From contig CATQHT010000003.1 in NCBI GenBank assembly GCA_958296045.1, forward strand, positions 1,127,246 through 1,191,245: a stretch of DNA of 64,000 nucleotides. Reading direction: 5' to 3'. The notes below the pieces were generated by a model, which saw nothing but the letters and a program-made list of their open reading frames with translations, had not been told where the DNA came from and ran no database searches. Position 1 is the first letter of the stretch; the number at the start of each line of letters is the position of its first letter. Origin of the DNA: Rhodothermales bacterium. GTDB taxonomy: Bacteria > Bacteroidota > Rhodothermia > Rhodothermales > Bin80. Positions 46,842 through 56,367 of the stretch are shown one piece after another. The position numbers and the translations under genes were made by a program.

Positions 46842-47907
46842 CGTACTGGAATGGCTGTTTTCTAGACGACTACCCCTGTGTGCCATGCACCATTGTGACG
46901 GTCGAGTACGTGGACGGCGTGTAACGTTTCAACGTGCGGAACGATGCCGCAAGATCTGGACGTCTCACCTCTTGTGGAGCATGGCCGGTGGCTACGGGAT
47001 GCATCGCCGCTCGATGAAACTACGCTTCTGCAGACCTTCTGCGAACGGGGGTTCGCCGCTTGGGCGCCATCGGTTGCAAGGCATTTCTTTGGCCATCGGC
47101 TAGTCCGGTCTAAACAGAGAATGAATGACTGCCAGTTCACGTGTGCCGCACCAATGAGTGCGGCGCAACTTTAATCGTCCATTTTCAATCGGATTGGACG
47201 CCCAAATTCCCGGGATGTGCACTCGTTCATATCCGGAGACGTACCAGCATGAAGGAAGGAGGCGTGGACATGCCGCCTACGCTCTTAGCTTCTCTGCTGG
47301 AGACCCATCCTGCCGAGCCTGACGTAGTCTGTCTGATTCGCCGTTGTAGGACGGGCTGTTATGGGATGCTCCATTTGGAAAATCTCGACAACAACCCTCT
47401 GCACCGCTCCATCACCGAGGGTCTGAGTGGCAGTACCTGACTCTTAAATTGCAGCAAAGACCGATGGCCTAAGTGGGCTGCAGGCTACATCGTGCTGGGT
47501 GGCATCATGGGATGACTCCCTGGTAAACCGCCAACAGCCGGCTCTTCATTCGCCACCCATGCCGCGCGCAGGTACGCCACCCTGTGCCGATTGCCAGCGC
47601 GCGAATTGCTTTCTGCATCCATGAATGGCCCTCAGGATCGGTCCTTGGAGTGCACCACTGTGACGAGGCCTTATCCATAGATTTACCTTTCGGTGTGATG
47701 CGGTACGCATTTTCAGCCCGGTGGTCAAGGAAGATTTCCGCCAGGGTGCCGTCCTTGAAGGCTTTCCATTTGTCGTCTGGCGTCGGATTGGCTGGGTGCT
47801 GCGGTCGGGCAACGCTGGAATTGGTTGTCAGATGTCTCCTGGAGATGGCGTCGTAAGACAGCCGGAGCGCGAATTGGCCTACTTGGGCACCGCTGGCAGT
47901 TCTAAAT
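46842..47907. other. Gene-poor region
   Basis: About 1.07 kb without a convincing gene of known family. The only element with a good translation signal is the 56-codon frame at 47270. The minus strand 47546-47812 is open but has no motif. Confidence 0.45.
47270..47440 (+). CDS. Possible small protein with strong ribosome site
   Basis: A 56-codon frame starting ATG 47270 with a perfect aaggagg 7 bases upstream. The product MPPTLLASLLETHPAEPDVV has three Cys further on (VCLIRRCRTGCYG) and no recognised family. The ribosome site is the best in this region, but it may be chance. Confidence 0.3.
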   Translation: MPPTLLASLLETHPAEPDVVCLIRRCRTGCYGMLHLENLDNNPLHRSITEGLSGST

Positions 47908-48185
47908 CTAGATTCACGTTGAGGGGTAGGTTATATCGTCATCCGCCCCACCTGGAGCTTTCCGCTGCCAGAACCTCAACGATTGTTCGTCAAAAACAGG
48001 ATAACCGAGGATGCCAGGTATCTGGAAGGCCGTCGTAGTCTCTCAGGCGGATGGATGGCGTCCCAAATGTGGCTTCTTGTTACCCGTTCGACCCATTCAA
48101 CAACCTCCTCTGCAGCTCGCGTGCGTGTAGCCTACCGAAAATCCAAATTCGGAATTACTGGCATGCTCCTGCAATGCTCGCGATT
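47908..48185 (+). repeat. ~280-bp non-coding direct repeat, copy A
   Basis: It matches 50408-50715 along its length, with shared blocks such as tatcgtcatccgcc, cctcaacgattgttcgt and ggccgtcgtagtctctc. Stops break all frames in at least one copy. It ends about 80 bases before the start of the exported-protein gene at 48266. Confidence 0.85.
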
Positions 48186-48206
48186 GGTATATCGCGATTG
48201 GTATAT
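48179..48206 (+). repeat. Two 14-bp tandem repeats
   Basis: cgcgattggtatat occurs twice head to tail, 60 bases before the ATG at 48266. It could be paired binding sites or slippage; only copy A of the larger repeat has it. Confidence 0.7.
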
Positions 48207-48265
48207 TTCCAGATTCCCTATCCTGCAGCCTATATCTATTCCATCCTATGCGAGGACTTGGTGCT

Positions 48266-49282
48266 ATGAGAATCTTGTGCGCAATGCCTTCTATGGTTGC
48301 GCTACTTACGGTAACGGCACCGCAGAGTGCTGGACAAGTGCTTCCCGGGCCACACGGCCCAGTCGAATTCATTGGGTTGCAGCGTTGGGATGCTCAAGAG
48401 CTGTTTGACGCCATCCAGGCACTGGAGCCGGACCGTCCCTTCCACGCTTGTGCAGCCGTCATGGAGGAGAAGCTAGGCTTCGCCGATGCAGCCGCTTTCC
48501 TCTATTTTTCTGGTGATGTCGATTCCATCGACCAATCCAGCAACCGTTACACAGTTGTGGTGGGAATAGAAGACAGTGCCCAAGTGCAGTACCGTCCACC
48601 AGGAAATGCAACGGTCGATTTACCGCAGACCTGGAAGGATCTGGAGGCAGTCGTCGGCGGAGACAGGAATATGCTGACTGTAGCCACGCGGTTGTTTCGC
48701 TCCCAGAGGTTCGCGCACGAGTTTGCCGAAATCATGGGCGCTGATCCCGATAAACTAGATCAGGTGTGGGACCTGATCAGCCGCGCAGACGGAAGCGAGG
48801 ATCTCCGCCTTGCCCACGAGGTGCTTGCTAAAGAAGCATCCTGGTCGAAACGGGCGATAGCAACGCTCATACTCGGCAACTTCATTGACGATGACACCTC
48901 GTGGCTTGGTCTGGTGAGCGCCTTGATTGATTCCAACGCGCGAGTTACAGGCGTAGCCCACGGCATGCTCTACGCAATGAAAGAGCGAAAGCGGGACCCC
49001 GTCGAATGGTCTGCGGCCCGCAGTCCCCTGTTAGCGCTCTTCGGCGGCACAAATCCTTGGGCTTTCAGCGAGACGCTGGAGGTCTTGGTGGCCACAAATA
49101 TTGATCCAGAGTTTGGGCAGATGTTGGCTCGCGAGCGGCCCGATCTGCTACTTGCGTATGTCGGGGCCGAGCATGTGGATACCCGCGAGCCGGCGATAGC
49201 CTTTCTGAATGCCGTGAGTGGTGAGGATTACGGAACGGATCTAGAGGCCTGGACAGCATGGATTAGCAGTGAGCGTGACTGA
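48266..49282 (+). CDS. Exported protein, HEAT-like helical, unknown function
   Basis: 338 aa from ATG 48266 (an ATG 6 codons earlier is less likely). The signal MRILCAMPSMVALLTVTAPQ is followed by a likely cleavage after SAG. The N-terminal 130 residues look alpha/beta; the rest is helical with HEAT-like spacing (LAHEVLAKEASWSKRAIATL, LVSALIDSNARVTGVAHGML, RDPVEWSAARSPLLALFGG). I do not recognise the family. It is isolated between two copies of the 280-bp repeat and beside an IS66 relic, so it may have arrived by transfer. Confidence 0.65.
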   Translation: MRILCAMPSMVALLTVTAPQSAGQVLPGPHGPVEFIGLQRWDAQELFDAIQALEPDRPFHACAAVMEEKLGFADAAAFLYFSGDVDSIDQSSNRYTVVVGIEDSAQVQYRPPGNATVDLPQTWKDLEAVVGGDRNMLTVATRLFRSQRFAHEFAEIMGADPDKLDQVWDLISRADGSEDLRLAHEVLAKEASWSKRAIATLILGNFIDDDTSWLGLVSALIDSNARVTGVAHGMLYAMKERKRDPVEWSAARSPLLALFGGTNPWAFSETLEVLVATNIDPEFGQMLARERPDLLLAYVGAEHVDTREPAIAFLNAVSGEDYGTDLEAWTAWISSERD

Positions 49283-49821
49283 CGCACAGTCCGACCGTTT
49301 TCGCTTTCTCTTCGACGCTGCCCACAGTGCTAGCAGTATGACATATTCGCGCGACGCTGCCTCGACCACGCTCAGCAAGCCGAAATGTCCACCCACCCGA
49401 TCATCGCATTCTCAGCGAAACCGTTCCGCATAGTGCATTGAATGCGGGAGATTTGACCTGCTTATGTTTGGGTGTGGTCCTCAATGGCCGTGGGGAAACC
49501 TTGGTTGCAGGTTGGTTGAGATATCCCTACCTCGGCAGAACAGCTATATCCGGTAACTCGCGCAAGCACCGGTATGCGCCGACGTTCTCTGGGAGTTAGC
49601 TTGTGGGTGCGGGCGATCTTTTAAACAAGACGAGCCTGGTCTGCGAGCGAGCGGCCATACGTTTGCAGTGCGGTCTGGAGGTATGGTACGTTATCGTGAT
49701 GTAGGTGGCCTTGCTGGGCAGGTCTGCCAATGCGTGCAATTGCAGGTCATCGGTGCATTGATTCGCAACGGTTGGCCAGTAGCGAAGAATGGGGAGGAAT
49801 GGTCTTACCCCGCGTATTCTT
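49283..49821. other. Gene-poor stretch before IS66 relic
   Basis: About 540 bases with no supported gene; possibly IS66 terminal sequence and decayed flank. Confidence 0.4.
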
Positions 49822-50279
49822 CTATGGAGGTGCCGGGGAATGAATTGGTTGCCACTGGTGGGGTAGCAGTAGGTGGCTCTTCTTGGACGAATGGCCAACA
49901 GCAATGCGCGGTAGCGTATCCTCGAGCCATTTTGCGGGATTAGCGCCGTGCAACCCGCACGAGGCTAAGACCGTGTAGGAGGTGGCCATCTGCTTGGCTT
50001 TGTAGTCGGATCCTCAAAAGGAGTAGTTCTTGCGGCCAATCACGACCAAGCATAGGGCCCTCTAGACGCCATCGCTGTCAATTTCCTGGCATCCGTCGTC
50101 GGTATATTGGCACAGCCGGTGCCATCGAGCAAACGCGTACTGGATGGCCTTGCAAGACAAGTCCTTTCGCAGCGTGGTTTGCTGCTGGAGCCACGTCTTA
50201 AGGTCGCGTAGTACGCGTTTTACCTTTTGCTGCTGCGCCATGCGTCGTTGTTCTGCAGAGGCATATCGGCTGCGAGCAT
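49822..50279 (-). pseudogene. IS66-family TnpC C-terminal relic
   Basis: The minus strand reads RVLRDLKTWLQQQTTLRKDL, AIQYAFARWHRLCQYTDDG, then RALCLVVIGRKNYSF and SYTVLASCGLHGANPAKWLE, ending HLLLPHQW. This is the conserved end of IS66 TnpC (LKxWLE, AIxYAL, YLDDGRLEIDNN, GRKNYLFAGSD, LLPHxW). In-frame stops (tag after DSDGV, tga after YSF) inactivate it. TnpA, TnpB and the TnpC N-terminus are not seen. Confidence 0.85.
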
Positions 50280-50407
50280 TTGAGGGGCAAGCAAGGCCAG
50301 GTTAGCAGGATAACCCTCGGAGCTTGGCGGCCGCGGCAGCGGCCCTGTCGTCAACCTCTTCTGCAGATGTACCTGGTAAGATGCGAATAAAGCCAGCCAC
50401 GCTAGAT

Positions 50408-50715
50408 TTGTATGCACTTTGAGGGGTTGGTTGTATCGTCATCCGCCTCCGCTGGAGCCTTCCGCTGCCAGAGCCTCAACGATTGTTCGTTATTAACAGG
50501 ATCAGCGGGAATTCCAGATACCTAGTAGGCCGTCGTAGTCTCTCGGGCGGATGGATGGCACCCCAATTGTGGCTTCTTCTTACCCACTCCAGCCCTTCAA
50601 CAGCCTCCTCGGCAGCTCACGTGCGAGTAGCCTACCGCAAAACGACCCGTTCCTCCACCGAAAACCCCAAATTCAGCATTGTTGGGGCACCGCACCTGCA
50701 GTTGCGCGGCACCCC
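50408..50715 (+). repeat. ~280-bp non-coding direct repeat, copy B
   Basis: Partner of 47908-48185, with an extra ~20-base block (around aacgacccgttcctcc) near its end. It ends about 80 bases before the ATG of the serine hydrolase gene at 50796, the same distance as copy A from its gene. Confidence 0.85.
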
Positions 50716-50795
50716 ACCTTTGGCGCATCTTTCCCCTTGGCTGGACCATAGCGCAGCACTGCGCCATAAGCGATCAGCCCACGTTTCCAAGTAGC

Positions 50796-51932
50796 ATGAA
50801 GTATCTGTTTTCCGTGATTCGAACCGTCCAAGTCGCGCTTTGCGCGGCCACCTTTATTCTGTGCTTCGCTGCAGCGGCACCAGCCCAACACGCCCCGGCT
50901 CCGTACCGCCTGGGCGAAGCCGTGAGCGCAGCACAGACAATGCTGACCGAAACCATGAATGCACGCCCGGTTCCGGGTCTGGCCATTGCCGTCATGGTCG
51001 ATGGCCAGCTCATCTGGTCTGAAGGGTTCGGGCACGCCGACCTCGAACAACGTGTCCCGATGTGGCCGACCAGCAAGGGACGCATCGGGAGCGTTTCAAA
51101 ACCCATGGCCGCAGCCGCTGCCATGCGCCTCGTGGATCAGGGGCTGCTTGACCTCGATGCACCGGTCCAGCAATACGTTCCCTACTTTCCTGAGAAACGC
51201 TGGACAGTTACCACACGGCAACTTGGCGGCCACCTGGCCGGCGTCCGACACTACCGAGGTGCCGAAATGCTCAGCGCCATACCCTATGCCACCGTGAAGG
51301 AAGGCATTGACATCTTTGCAACAGACTCGCTCTTGCACGAACCTGGCAGTACGTTCTTCTATACGAGTTATGGTTGGAACCTCATCAGCGCTGTAGTGGA
51401 AGGAGCCGCCAGCAAGCCGTTTCTCGAAGTTATGCGCACCGAGGTGTTCGGACCTTTGGGCCTGAGGCAAACCGTCGCGGATCATCCCGACAGCCTGATC
51501 TCGCAACGCGTACGATTCTATGACCGAAGTGCCGATGAGGGCTTTGTCAATGCCACATATGTCGATAACAGCTACAAGTGGGCCGGCGGCGGCTTTCTCT
51601 CGTCAGTCAAAGATATGGCTCGGTTCGGCAGTGCCCACCTGGAGAGCGGATATCTTTCGGACTCCGCCCGCGCTGTGCTTTTCACCAGCCAAACCACGGC
51701 CGCTGGTGAACCCACTGGGTACGGGTTCGGCTGGCGCACATCTGAACATGAAGGTTTCGACTTCTTGGCCCATGCCGGTGGGTCGGTGGGAGGCTCCACC
51801 CATCTGATTATGCAGCCCGGCACGCGCGTGGTGGTGGCCACACACACCAACCTCTCCGGCCATAGCCTCGAGGATGTTACCACGCGCATAGCCGTCCTAT
51901 TCGCCAGCTCCGTCACCGATGATCACCCATAG
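50796..51932 (+). CDS. Serine hydrolase, class C beta-lactamase fold, exported
   Basis: 378 aa from ATG 50796. Signal peptide VALCAATFILCFAAAAPAQ. The SxxK motif is SVSK (in GRIGSVSKPM), the YxN region is FFYTSYGWNLISAVVEG, and HAGG (FLAHAGGSVGGST) replaces the third KTG/HxG motif. These mark the LACTB/esterase/D-aminopeptidase branch rather than true resistance beta-lactamases. The likely role is hydrolysis of a peptide or ester in the periplasm. It overlaps the next gene by 14 bases, so the two are coupled. Confidence 0.88.
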   Translation: MKYLFSVIRTVQVALCAATFILCFAAAAPAQHAPAPYRLGEAVSAAQTMLTETMNARPVPGLAIAVMVDGQLIWSEGFGHADLEQRVPMWPTSKGRIGSVSKPMAAAAAMRLVDQGLLDLDAPVQQYVPYFPEKRWTVTTRQLGGHLAGVRHYRGAEMLSAIPYATVKEGIDIFATDSLLHEPGSTFFYTSYGWNLISAVVEGAASKPFLEVMRTEVFGPLGLRQTVADHPDSLISQRVRFYDRSADEGFVNATYVDNSYKWAGGGFLSSVKDMARFGSAHLESGYLSDSARAVLFTSQTTAAGEPTGYGFGWRTSEHEGFDFLAHAGGSVGGSTHLIMQPGTRVVVATHTNLSGHSLEDVTTRIAVLFASSVTDDHP

Positions 51933-52629
51933 GTACGCGGTACCCCTGCTCTTGGCACTCATTGTATGTAGCTGCACGCCCGACACTTCGCCGCAGCAGC
52001 CCACGCCACCAGCCGGCATCCTTACCGCTGGGTTCGTAGTGCTGGAAGGAGTCTACAACTCGGAGCTTATGGCGCCCTACGACATACTGCACCACTCGAT
52101 ATTCCGCGACTCTGTCAACTACATCGCGCCGTTTGTCGTCTCCGCGGACGGAACCCTGCTGACGACGTTTGAGGGAATCGACATCATCCCGCATCACTCG
52201 TTTGAGACGGCCCCGCCCATTGACATTCTGGTGATCCCCAGCACCGCGCAAAGTATGGACGCGGACCTGGCGGACACCACCTTTATGGGATGGCTGCACC
52301 ACACGGTGCAGCATGCGCGATTCGTGATCTCCGTGTGTGACGGTGCGTTTCCGCTGGTCGCCACGGGACTGGCAGACGGCCGCGAGGTGACCACCTTCCC
52401 AGCAGATAGGGGCCGGTTGGCGGAAATGTTTCCAAAAGTCAACGTGCTAAAAGATGTGCGCCTGGTGGCCGACGGCAAATTCATTACATCCGTGGGCGGG
52501 GCGCGCAGCTACGAACCTGCCTTGTACCTTACAGAAATCCTTTACGGCGCCGACCATGCCCGCCAGACTGCCAAAGGACTGGTGCTGGATTGGGACCTGG
52601 CGCTGGTGCCGCACGCTGTGACGCCGTAG
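51919..52629 (+). CDS. DJ-1/PfpI family lipoprotein
   Basis: 236 aa. The signal PLLLALIVCSC ends in a lipobox Cys. The body is a DJ-1/PfpI domain with the nucleophile elbow FVISVCDGAFPLVATGLADG and the early strand TAGFVVLEGVYNSELMAPYD. Family members act as amidase-, protease- or glyoxalase-like enzymes; the exported form is unusual. It starts within the end of the serine hydrolase gene (atgatcacccatag), consistent with translational coupling. Confidence 0.85.
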   Translation: MITHRYAVPLLLALIVCSCTPDTSPQQPTPPAGILTAGFVVLEGVYNSELMAPYDILHHSIFRDSVNYIAPFVVSADGTLLTTFEGIDIIPHHSFETAPPIDILVIPSTAQSMDADLADTTFMGWLHHTVQHARFVISVCDGAFPLVATGLADGREVTTFPADRGRLAEMFPKVNVLKDVRLVADGKFITSVGGARSYEPALYLTEILYGADHARQTAKGLVLDWDLALVPHAVTP

Positions 52630-52727
52630 CGGCGCTCAGGTAGAGGCGCACGCCATGCGCAACATGCGGTGCCGGTTTTCGGTATACAGTGGCTATCCAT
52701 ATGTATACCACTTTCTGAGTTTATCGC

Positions 52728-55481
52728 ATGACACACGTGTTACGCGCACTTACCGCCGCGCTCCTGCTCGTTCCGGCGGCGTATGCCCAGGAAACGGCCC
52801 CCATGCCCATGGGGCTGCCCGACATTCCATTTCAGAAGTTCACGCTCGACAACGGGCTGACCGTCATCGTTCATGAAGACCGCAAAGCACCGATCGTCGC
52901 AGTGAACCTGTGGTACCACGTCGGCTCCAAGAACGAGCCGGAAGGCCGCAGCGGTTTCGCTCACTTGTTTGAGCACCTGATGTTCAATGGATCGGAGAAC
53001 TTCAACGACGACTATTTCCAGGTACTTGAGCGTGCAGGAGCCACCGACCTTAACGGCACCACCAACACCGATCGAACCAATTATTTCCAGAATGTGCCAA
53101 CAAACGCCGTGGAGCTGGCCCTCTGGATGGAGTCGGATCGCATGGGGCACCTCCTTGGAGCCATCGATCAGGAAAAGCTGGACGAACAGCGCGGTGTGGT
53201 GCAGAATGAGAAACGCCAAGGAGAAAACCAGCCGTACGGCCAGGTCTACAACCGCATAGTCAACGCCACATATCCCAAGGGCCACCCGTACGCACACACC
53301 GTCATCGGATCCATGGATGACCTGAATGCGGCCACCCCGGAAGATGTACAAGACTGGTTCAAGACATACTACGGCCCCAACAACGCGGTCGTCGCCATCG
53401 CAGGCGACATCAATGCGGAGCAGGCCAAGGAGCTGACCCAAGAATATTTTGGCGATATACCCCCTGGGCCTCCAGTAACCCACTTCGATACCTGGATCGC
53501 CAAACGAACCGGCGAGCAACGCGAAATTATGCAGGATCGCGTCCCACAGGCCCGCGTCTATAAGGTATGGAACGTTCCCGAAGCCTATTCGGAAGACGCC
53601 CATCTGCTCGATCTGGCAGGCGCGGTCCTGGCAAGCGGAAAGAACTCTCGCTTCTATAAGCGCTTGGTGTACACCGATCAGATCGCCACGGCCGTGAGCG
53701 CCTATGTCTCCAGCGCCGAGATCGGCAGCCAGTTCTATATCGTCGGCACCGCCCAGCCGGGCCAGGACCTTGCAGCCGTAGAGGCAGCGCTTGACGAGGA
53801 GTTGGCGCTCTTTCTCGCATCGGGCCCGACCAAAGAAGAGCTCAGCCGCGTCATTACGCAGGACAAGGCCGGATTCATCCGAGGCATTGAGCGTATCGGC
53901 GGGTTCGGTGGAAAGTCGGACATCCTGGCGCGTGGAGAGATCTACGGCGGCGCTCCAGATGCCTATAAGCGCGAGTTCCATGACAAAGACGCGGCCAACC
54001 CCGAGAGTGTCCGTGCAGCCGCTGAGCGCTGGCTCTCCGATGGGGTCTATGTCCTAGAGGTTCACCCGTTTGCGCAGTATGGTGCGGCTGCCGAAGGTGC
54101 ACCGCGCGACATGCTTCCAGCGGTAGATGCTCCTCCTCAGGCCATCTTCCCGACAATTCAAGAAGCCACGCTATCCAACGGTATCACCGTCCTTGTGGCC
54201 GAACGGCATGCCACACCGATTGTCGACCTGACCCTCTTTGTGGATGCCGGTTATGCCGCCGATCAGGACGGCCTACAGGGCAGGGCCAGCCTCACTCTGA
54301 GCATGCTGGATGAAGGCACCACATCCATGACCGCGCTGGAGATCAACGATCGTCTGGCCAACCTGGGGGCGTCCCTCGGGACTTCCTCATCCGTGGACGG
54401 CTCCACGGTGTCTCTGTCTGCCTTGACAGAGAACTTGGCTGCCAGTATGGATCTCTTCGCCGAGATAGTGCTGCAGCCGGCATTTCCGCAGGCCGACTTT
54501 GATCGGCTCAAGAAGCAGCGGCTGGCCCGGATTCAGCGGGAGAAGTCCTCTCCCGTGCAGATGGCACTCCGCGTATTTCCAAAGCTGCTCTACGGCGACG
54601 GCCATGCATACAGCCTGCCGTACACCGGCAGTGGTACCGAAGCCTCTGTAAACAGCCTGACGCGGGAAGACCTAGCAGCGTTTCACAGCACATGGTTACG
54701 GCCGAACAATGCCACGCTGATTGCGGTGGGCGACATCACGCTGGCTGAACTCATACCCCTGCTGGAGTCGCGGTTCGGGAGCTGGGAAGCCGCCCCGGTG
54801 CCGCACAAGAACATTGCCGAAGTCGCTCACAAGGAGACGTCGTCCGTCTATCTGCTTGACCGGCCAGGATCCCAACAGTCTATCATCTTTGCGGGCCATG
54901 TTGCGCCACCATCGAATACGCCAAACAATATCGCCATAGAATCCATGAATACGCTCCTGGGCGGCGCGTTCGTCTCCAGGATCAACATGAATCTTCGCGA
55001 AGATAAAGGATGGTCCTACGGGGCCAGCTCACTGCTGCTTTCCGCGCGGGGGCAACGGCCGTTCATTGTGTACGCCCCGGTGCAGACGGACAAGACGAGT
55101 GAGTCCATCACGGAAATCCAAAACGAGCTTCGTGGCATCCTGTCAGACCATCCTCCCAGCGAAGACGAAGTCCTGAAAGCGCAGCAGAACCTGACGTTGA
55201 CACTTGCAGGTCAATGGGAAACCAATGCCGCCGTAGAGGGTGACCTTCTAACGATGGTGCAATTTGACTACCCGAGGGACTACTACGACACGTACTCCTC
55301 ACGCGTGCATGCGCTCAGCGTCAATCAGGTGGCCCAGGCTGCACGTGAAGTGATCCGTCCTGACAACCTGGTGTGGATCATCGTCGGAGACCGCGCGGCT
55401 ATCGAGGAGGGCATCCAAGCCTTGGGCCTCGGAGAAATCACCGTCATTGACGCCGATGGCAACATCTTGAGCGATAGCTGA
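52728..55481 (+). CDS. Insulinase-family (M16) zinc metallopeptidase, exported
   Basis: 917 aa. Signal peptide ALTAALLLVPAAYAQ. The inverted zinc motif HxxEH is in FAHLFEHLMFNGS, with the downstream Glu in ERRGVVQNEK-like context (EQRGVVQNEKRQG). Four M16 modules occupy the length: the N-terminal half is active and the C-terminal half is inactive (LREDKGWSYGASS with the R/Y pair). It should degrade peptides in the periplasm or at the outer membrane. A second, very similar gene lies at 56368, separated by a VanZ-like gene and a terminator. Confidence 0.93.
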   Translation: MTHVLRALTAALLLVPAAYAQETAPMPMGLPDIPFQKFTLDNGLTVIVHEDRKAPIVAVNLWYHVGSKNEPEGRSGFAHLFEHLMFNGSENFNDDYFQVLERAGATDLNGTTNTDRTNYFQNVPTNAVELALWMESDRMGHLLGAIDQEKLDEQRGVVQNEKRQGENQPYGQVYNRIVNATYPKGHPYAHTVIGSMDDLNAATPEDVQDWFKTYYGPNNAVVAIAGDINAEQAKELTQEYFGDIPPGPPVTHFDTWIAKRTGEQREIMQDRVPQARVYKVWNVPEAYSEDAHLLDLAGAVLASGKNSRFYKRLVYTDQIATAVSAYVSSAEIGSQFYIVGTAQPGQDLAAVEAALDEELALFLASGPTKEELSRVITQDKAGFIRGIERIGGFGGKSDILARGEIYGGAPDAYKREFHDKDAANPESVRAAAERWLSDGVYVLEVHPFAQYGAAAEGAPRDMLPAVDAPPQAIFPTIQEATLSNGITVLVAERHATPIVDLTLFVDAGYAADQDGLQGRASLTLSMLDEGTTSMTALEINDRLANLGASLGTSSSVDGSTVSLSALTENLAASMDLFAEIVLQPAFPQADFDRLKKQRLARIQREKSSPVQMALRVFPKLLYGDGHAYSLPYTGSGTEASVNSLTREDLAAFHSTWLRPNNATLIAVGDITLAELIPLLESRFGSWEAAPVPHKNIAEVAHKETSSVYLLDRPGSQQSIIFAGHVAPPSNTPNNIAIESMNTLLGGAFVSRINMNLREDKGWSYGASSLLLSARGQRPFIVYAPVQTDKTSESITEIQNELRGILSDHPPSEDEVLKAQQNLTLTLAGQWETNAAVEGDLLTMVQFDYPRDYYDTYSSRVHALSVNQVAQAAREVIRPDNLVWIIVGDRAAIEEGIQALGLGEITVIDADGNILSDS

Positions 55482-55583
55482 TCCGCCCGATGCCTGACTG
55501 CGATGCTTTGAATGCAGGCATCCGCCAGCCCAGCAGCGGGTGGCAAGGGCGTAACACCATTTACTGACCGAATTTATTTGACT

Positions 55584-55624
55584 GCGCCGGGTTGCCACAT
55601 ATGGCGACCCGGTGCGCCTTTATT
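55584..55624 (+). terminator. Rho-independent terminator after first M16 gene
   Basis: A 9-bp stem cgggttgcc/ggcgacccg (one G-U), extended by gcgc/gcgc around a 2-base bulge, with a 6-base loop and followed by ctttatt. About 100 bases after the peptidase stop. Confidence 0.7.
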
Positions 55625-55731
55625 GACCGACACTAGGAGCCATTCCTGGCGATAGTTCTCTTTTTTCATCCAGGCGGGAGCGCCACCTTTGGCTGTGGAC
55701 GCTTGCGGCGATTGCCGCGGTCTACTCGACA

Positions 55732-56205
55732 TTGGGCCTTGGGAGCTCACTTGTGGCGTTTCTTGGTAACAGCGGGCTGCTGAGCGTTTGGGCCTTCCTG
55801 TTGGGATGCCTCCTGGTGCTGACTACAGCGATCTCCCACGGTCTGCGAAGACGCCCCAGCCGCGTGGAGGTGTTTGTAGGCGCCGGCATTGCCGCCGTCT
55901 ATCTGCTGATATTCGTCCGTATGAGCGTGGCGACGGAGCGTTCGCATCTGGTCGAGTATGGCGTTGTGGCGATATTTATGTACGAAGCCTTCAAGGAGCG
56001 TGCAAAGGGCGGTCGATTCGTGCCGTTACCTGGGGTGATTGCGATACTCGCTGCTGGCTCCGTGGGCGTGCTTGACGAGTTTCTTCAGAAGCTGATTCCT
56101 GCCCGTACCTTTGACCCCGTGGACATGATGTTCAACTTCGGGGCGGCAGTGCTTGCCGTGGGCGCCAGCGCTGCATTGAGCTGGGCACGTCGCAGGCTTT
56201 CGTAA
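55732..56205 (+). CDS. VanZ-like membrane protein
   Basis: 157 aa from TTG 55732, but the frame is open to 55627 and upstream codons give WLWTLAAIAAVYSTLG, which looks like the missing part of the first membrane helix. A non-standard ATT at 55642, close to aggag, may be the true start. Four helices follow; SHLVEYGVVAIFMYEAF and DEFLQKLIPARTFDPVDMMFN carry the conserved VanZ His-Glu and Asp-Glu-Asp residues. VanZ relatives are tied to glycopeptide tolerance or envelope stress, but most are uncharacterised. Confidence 0.75.
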   Translation: MGLGSSLVAFLGNSGLLSVWAFLLGCLLVLTTAISHGLRRRPSRVEVFVGAGIAAVYLLIFVRMSVATERSHLVEYGVVAIFMYEAFKERAKGGRFVPLPGVIAILAAGSVGVLDEFLQKLIPARTFDPVDMMFNFGAAVLAVGASAALSWARRRLS

Positions 56206-56367
56206 AAAGCCTGTAACAAGATTAGCACGCAGCGCTAGGATCAGCGACTTGGTGACTGGATGGGTCCCAATCCCCCAACCCAAAGCGGTCCCCTATCTTG
56301 CCTCCTGAGGGAGCTGCCAGTCCCAGTTGCCTAAATCCACTTTATTCGAATATCCGGGCCTACACCT

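Noticed and set aside
50796-51932. Beta-lactamase resistance gene
   Set aside because: Motifs match the broader serine hydrolase/LACTB group with HAGG in place of KTG; no basis to claim antibiotic hydrolysis.
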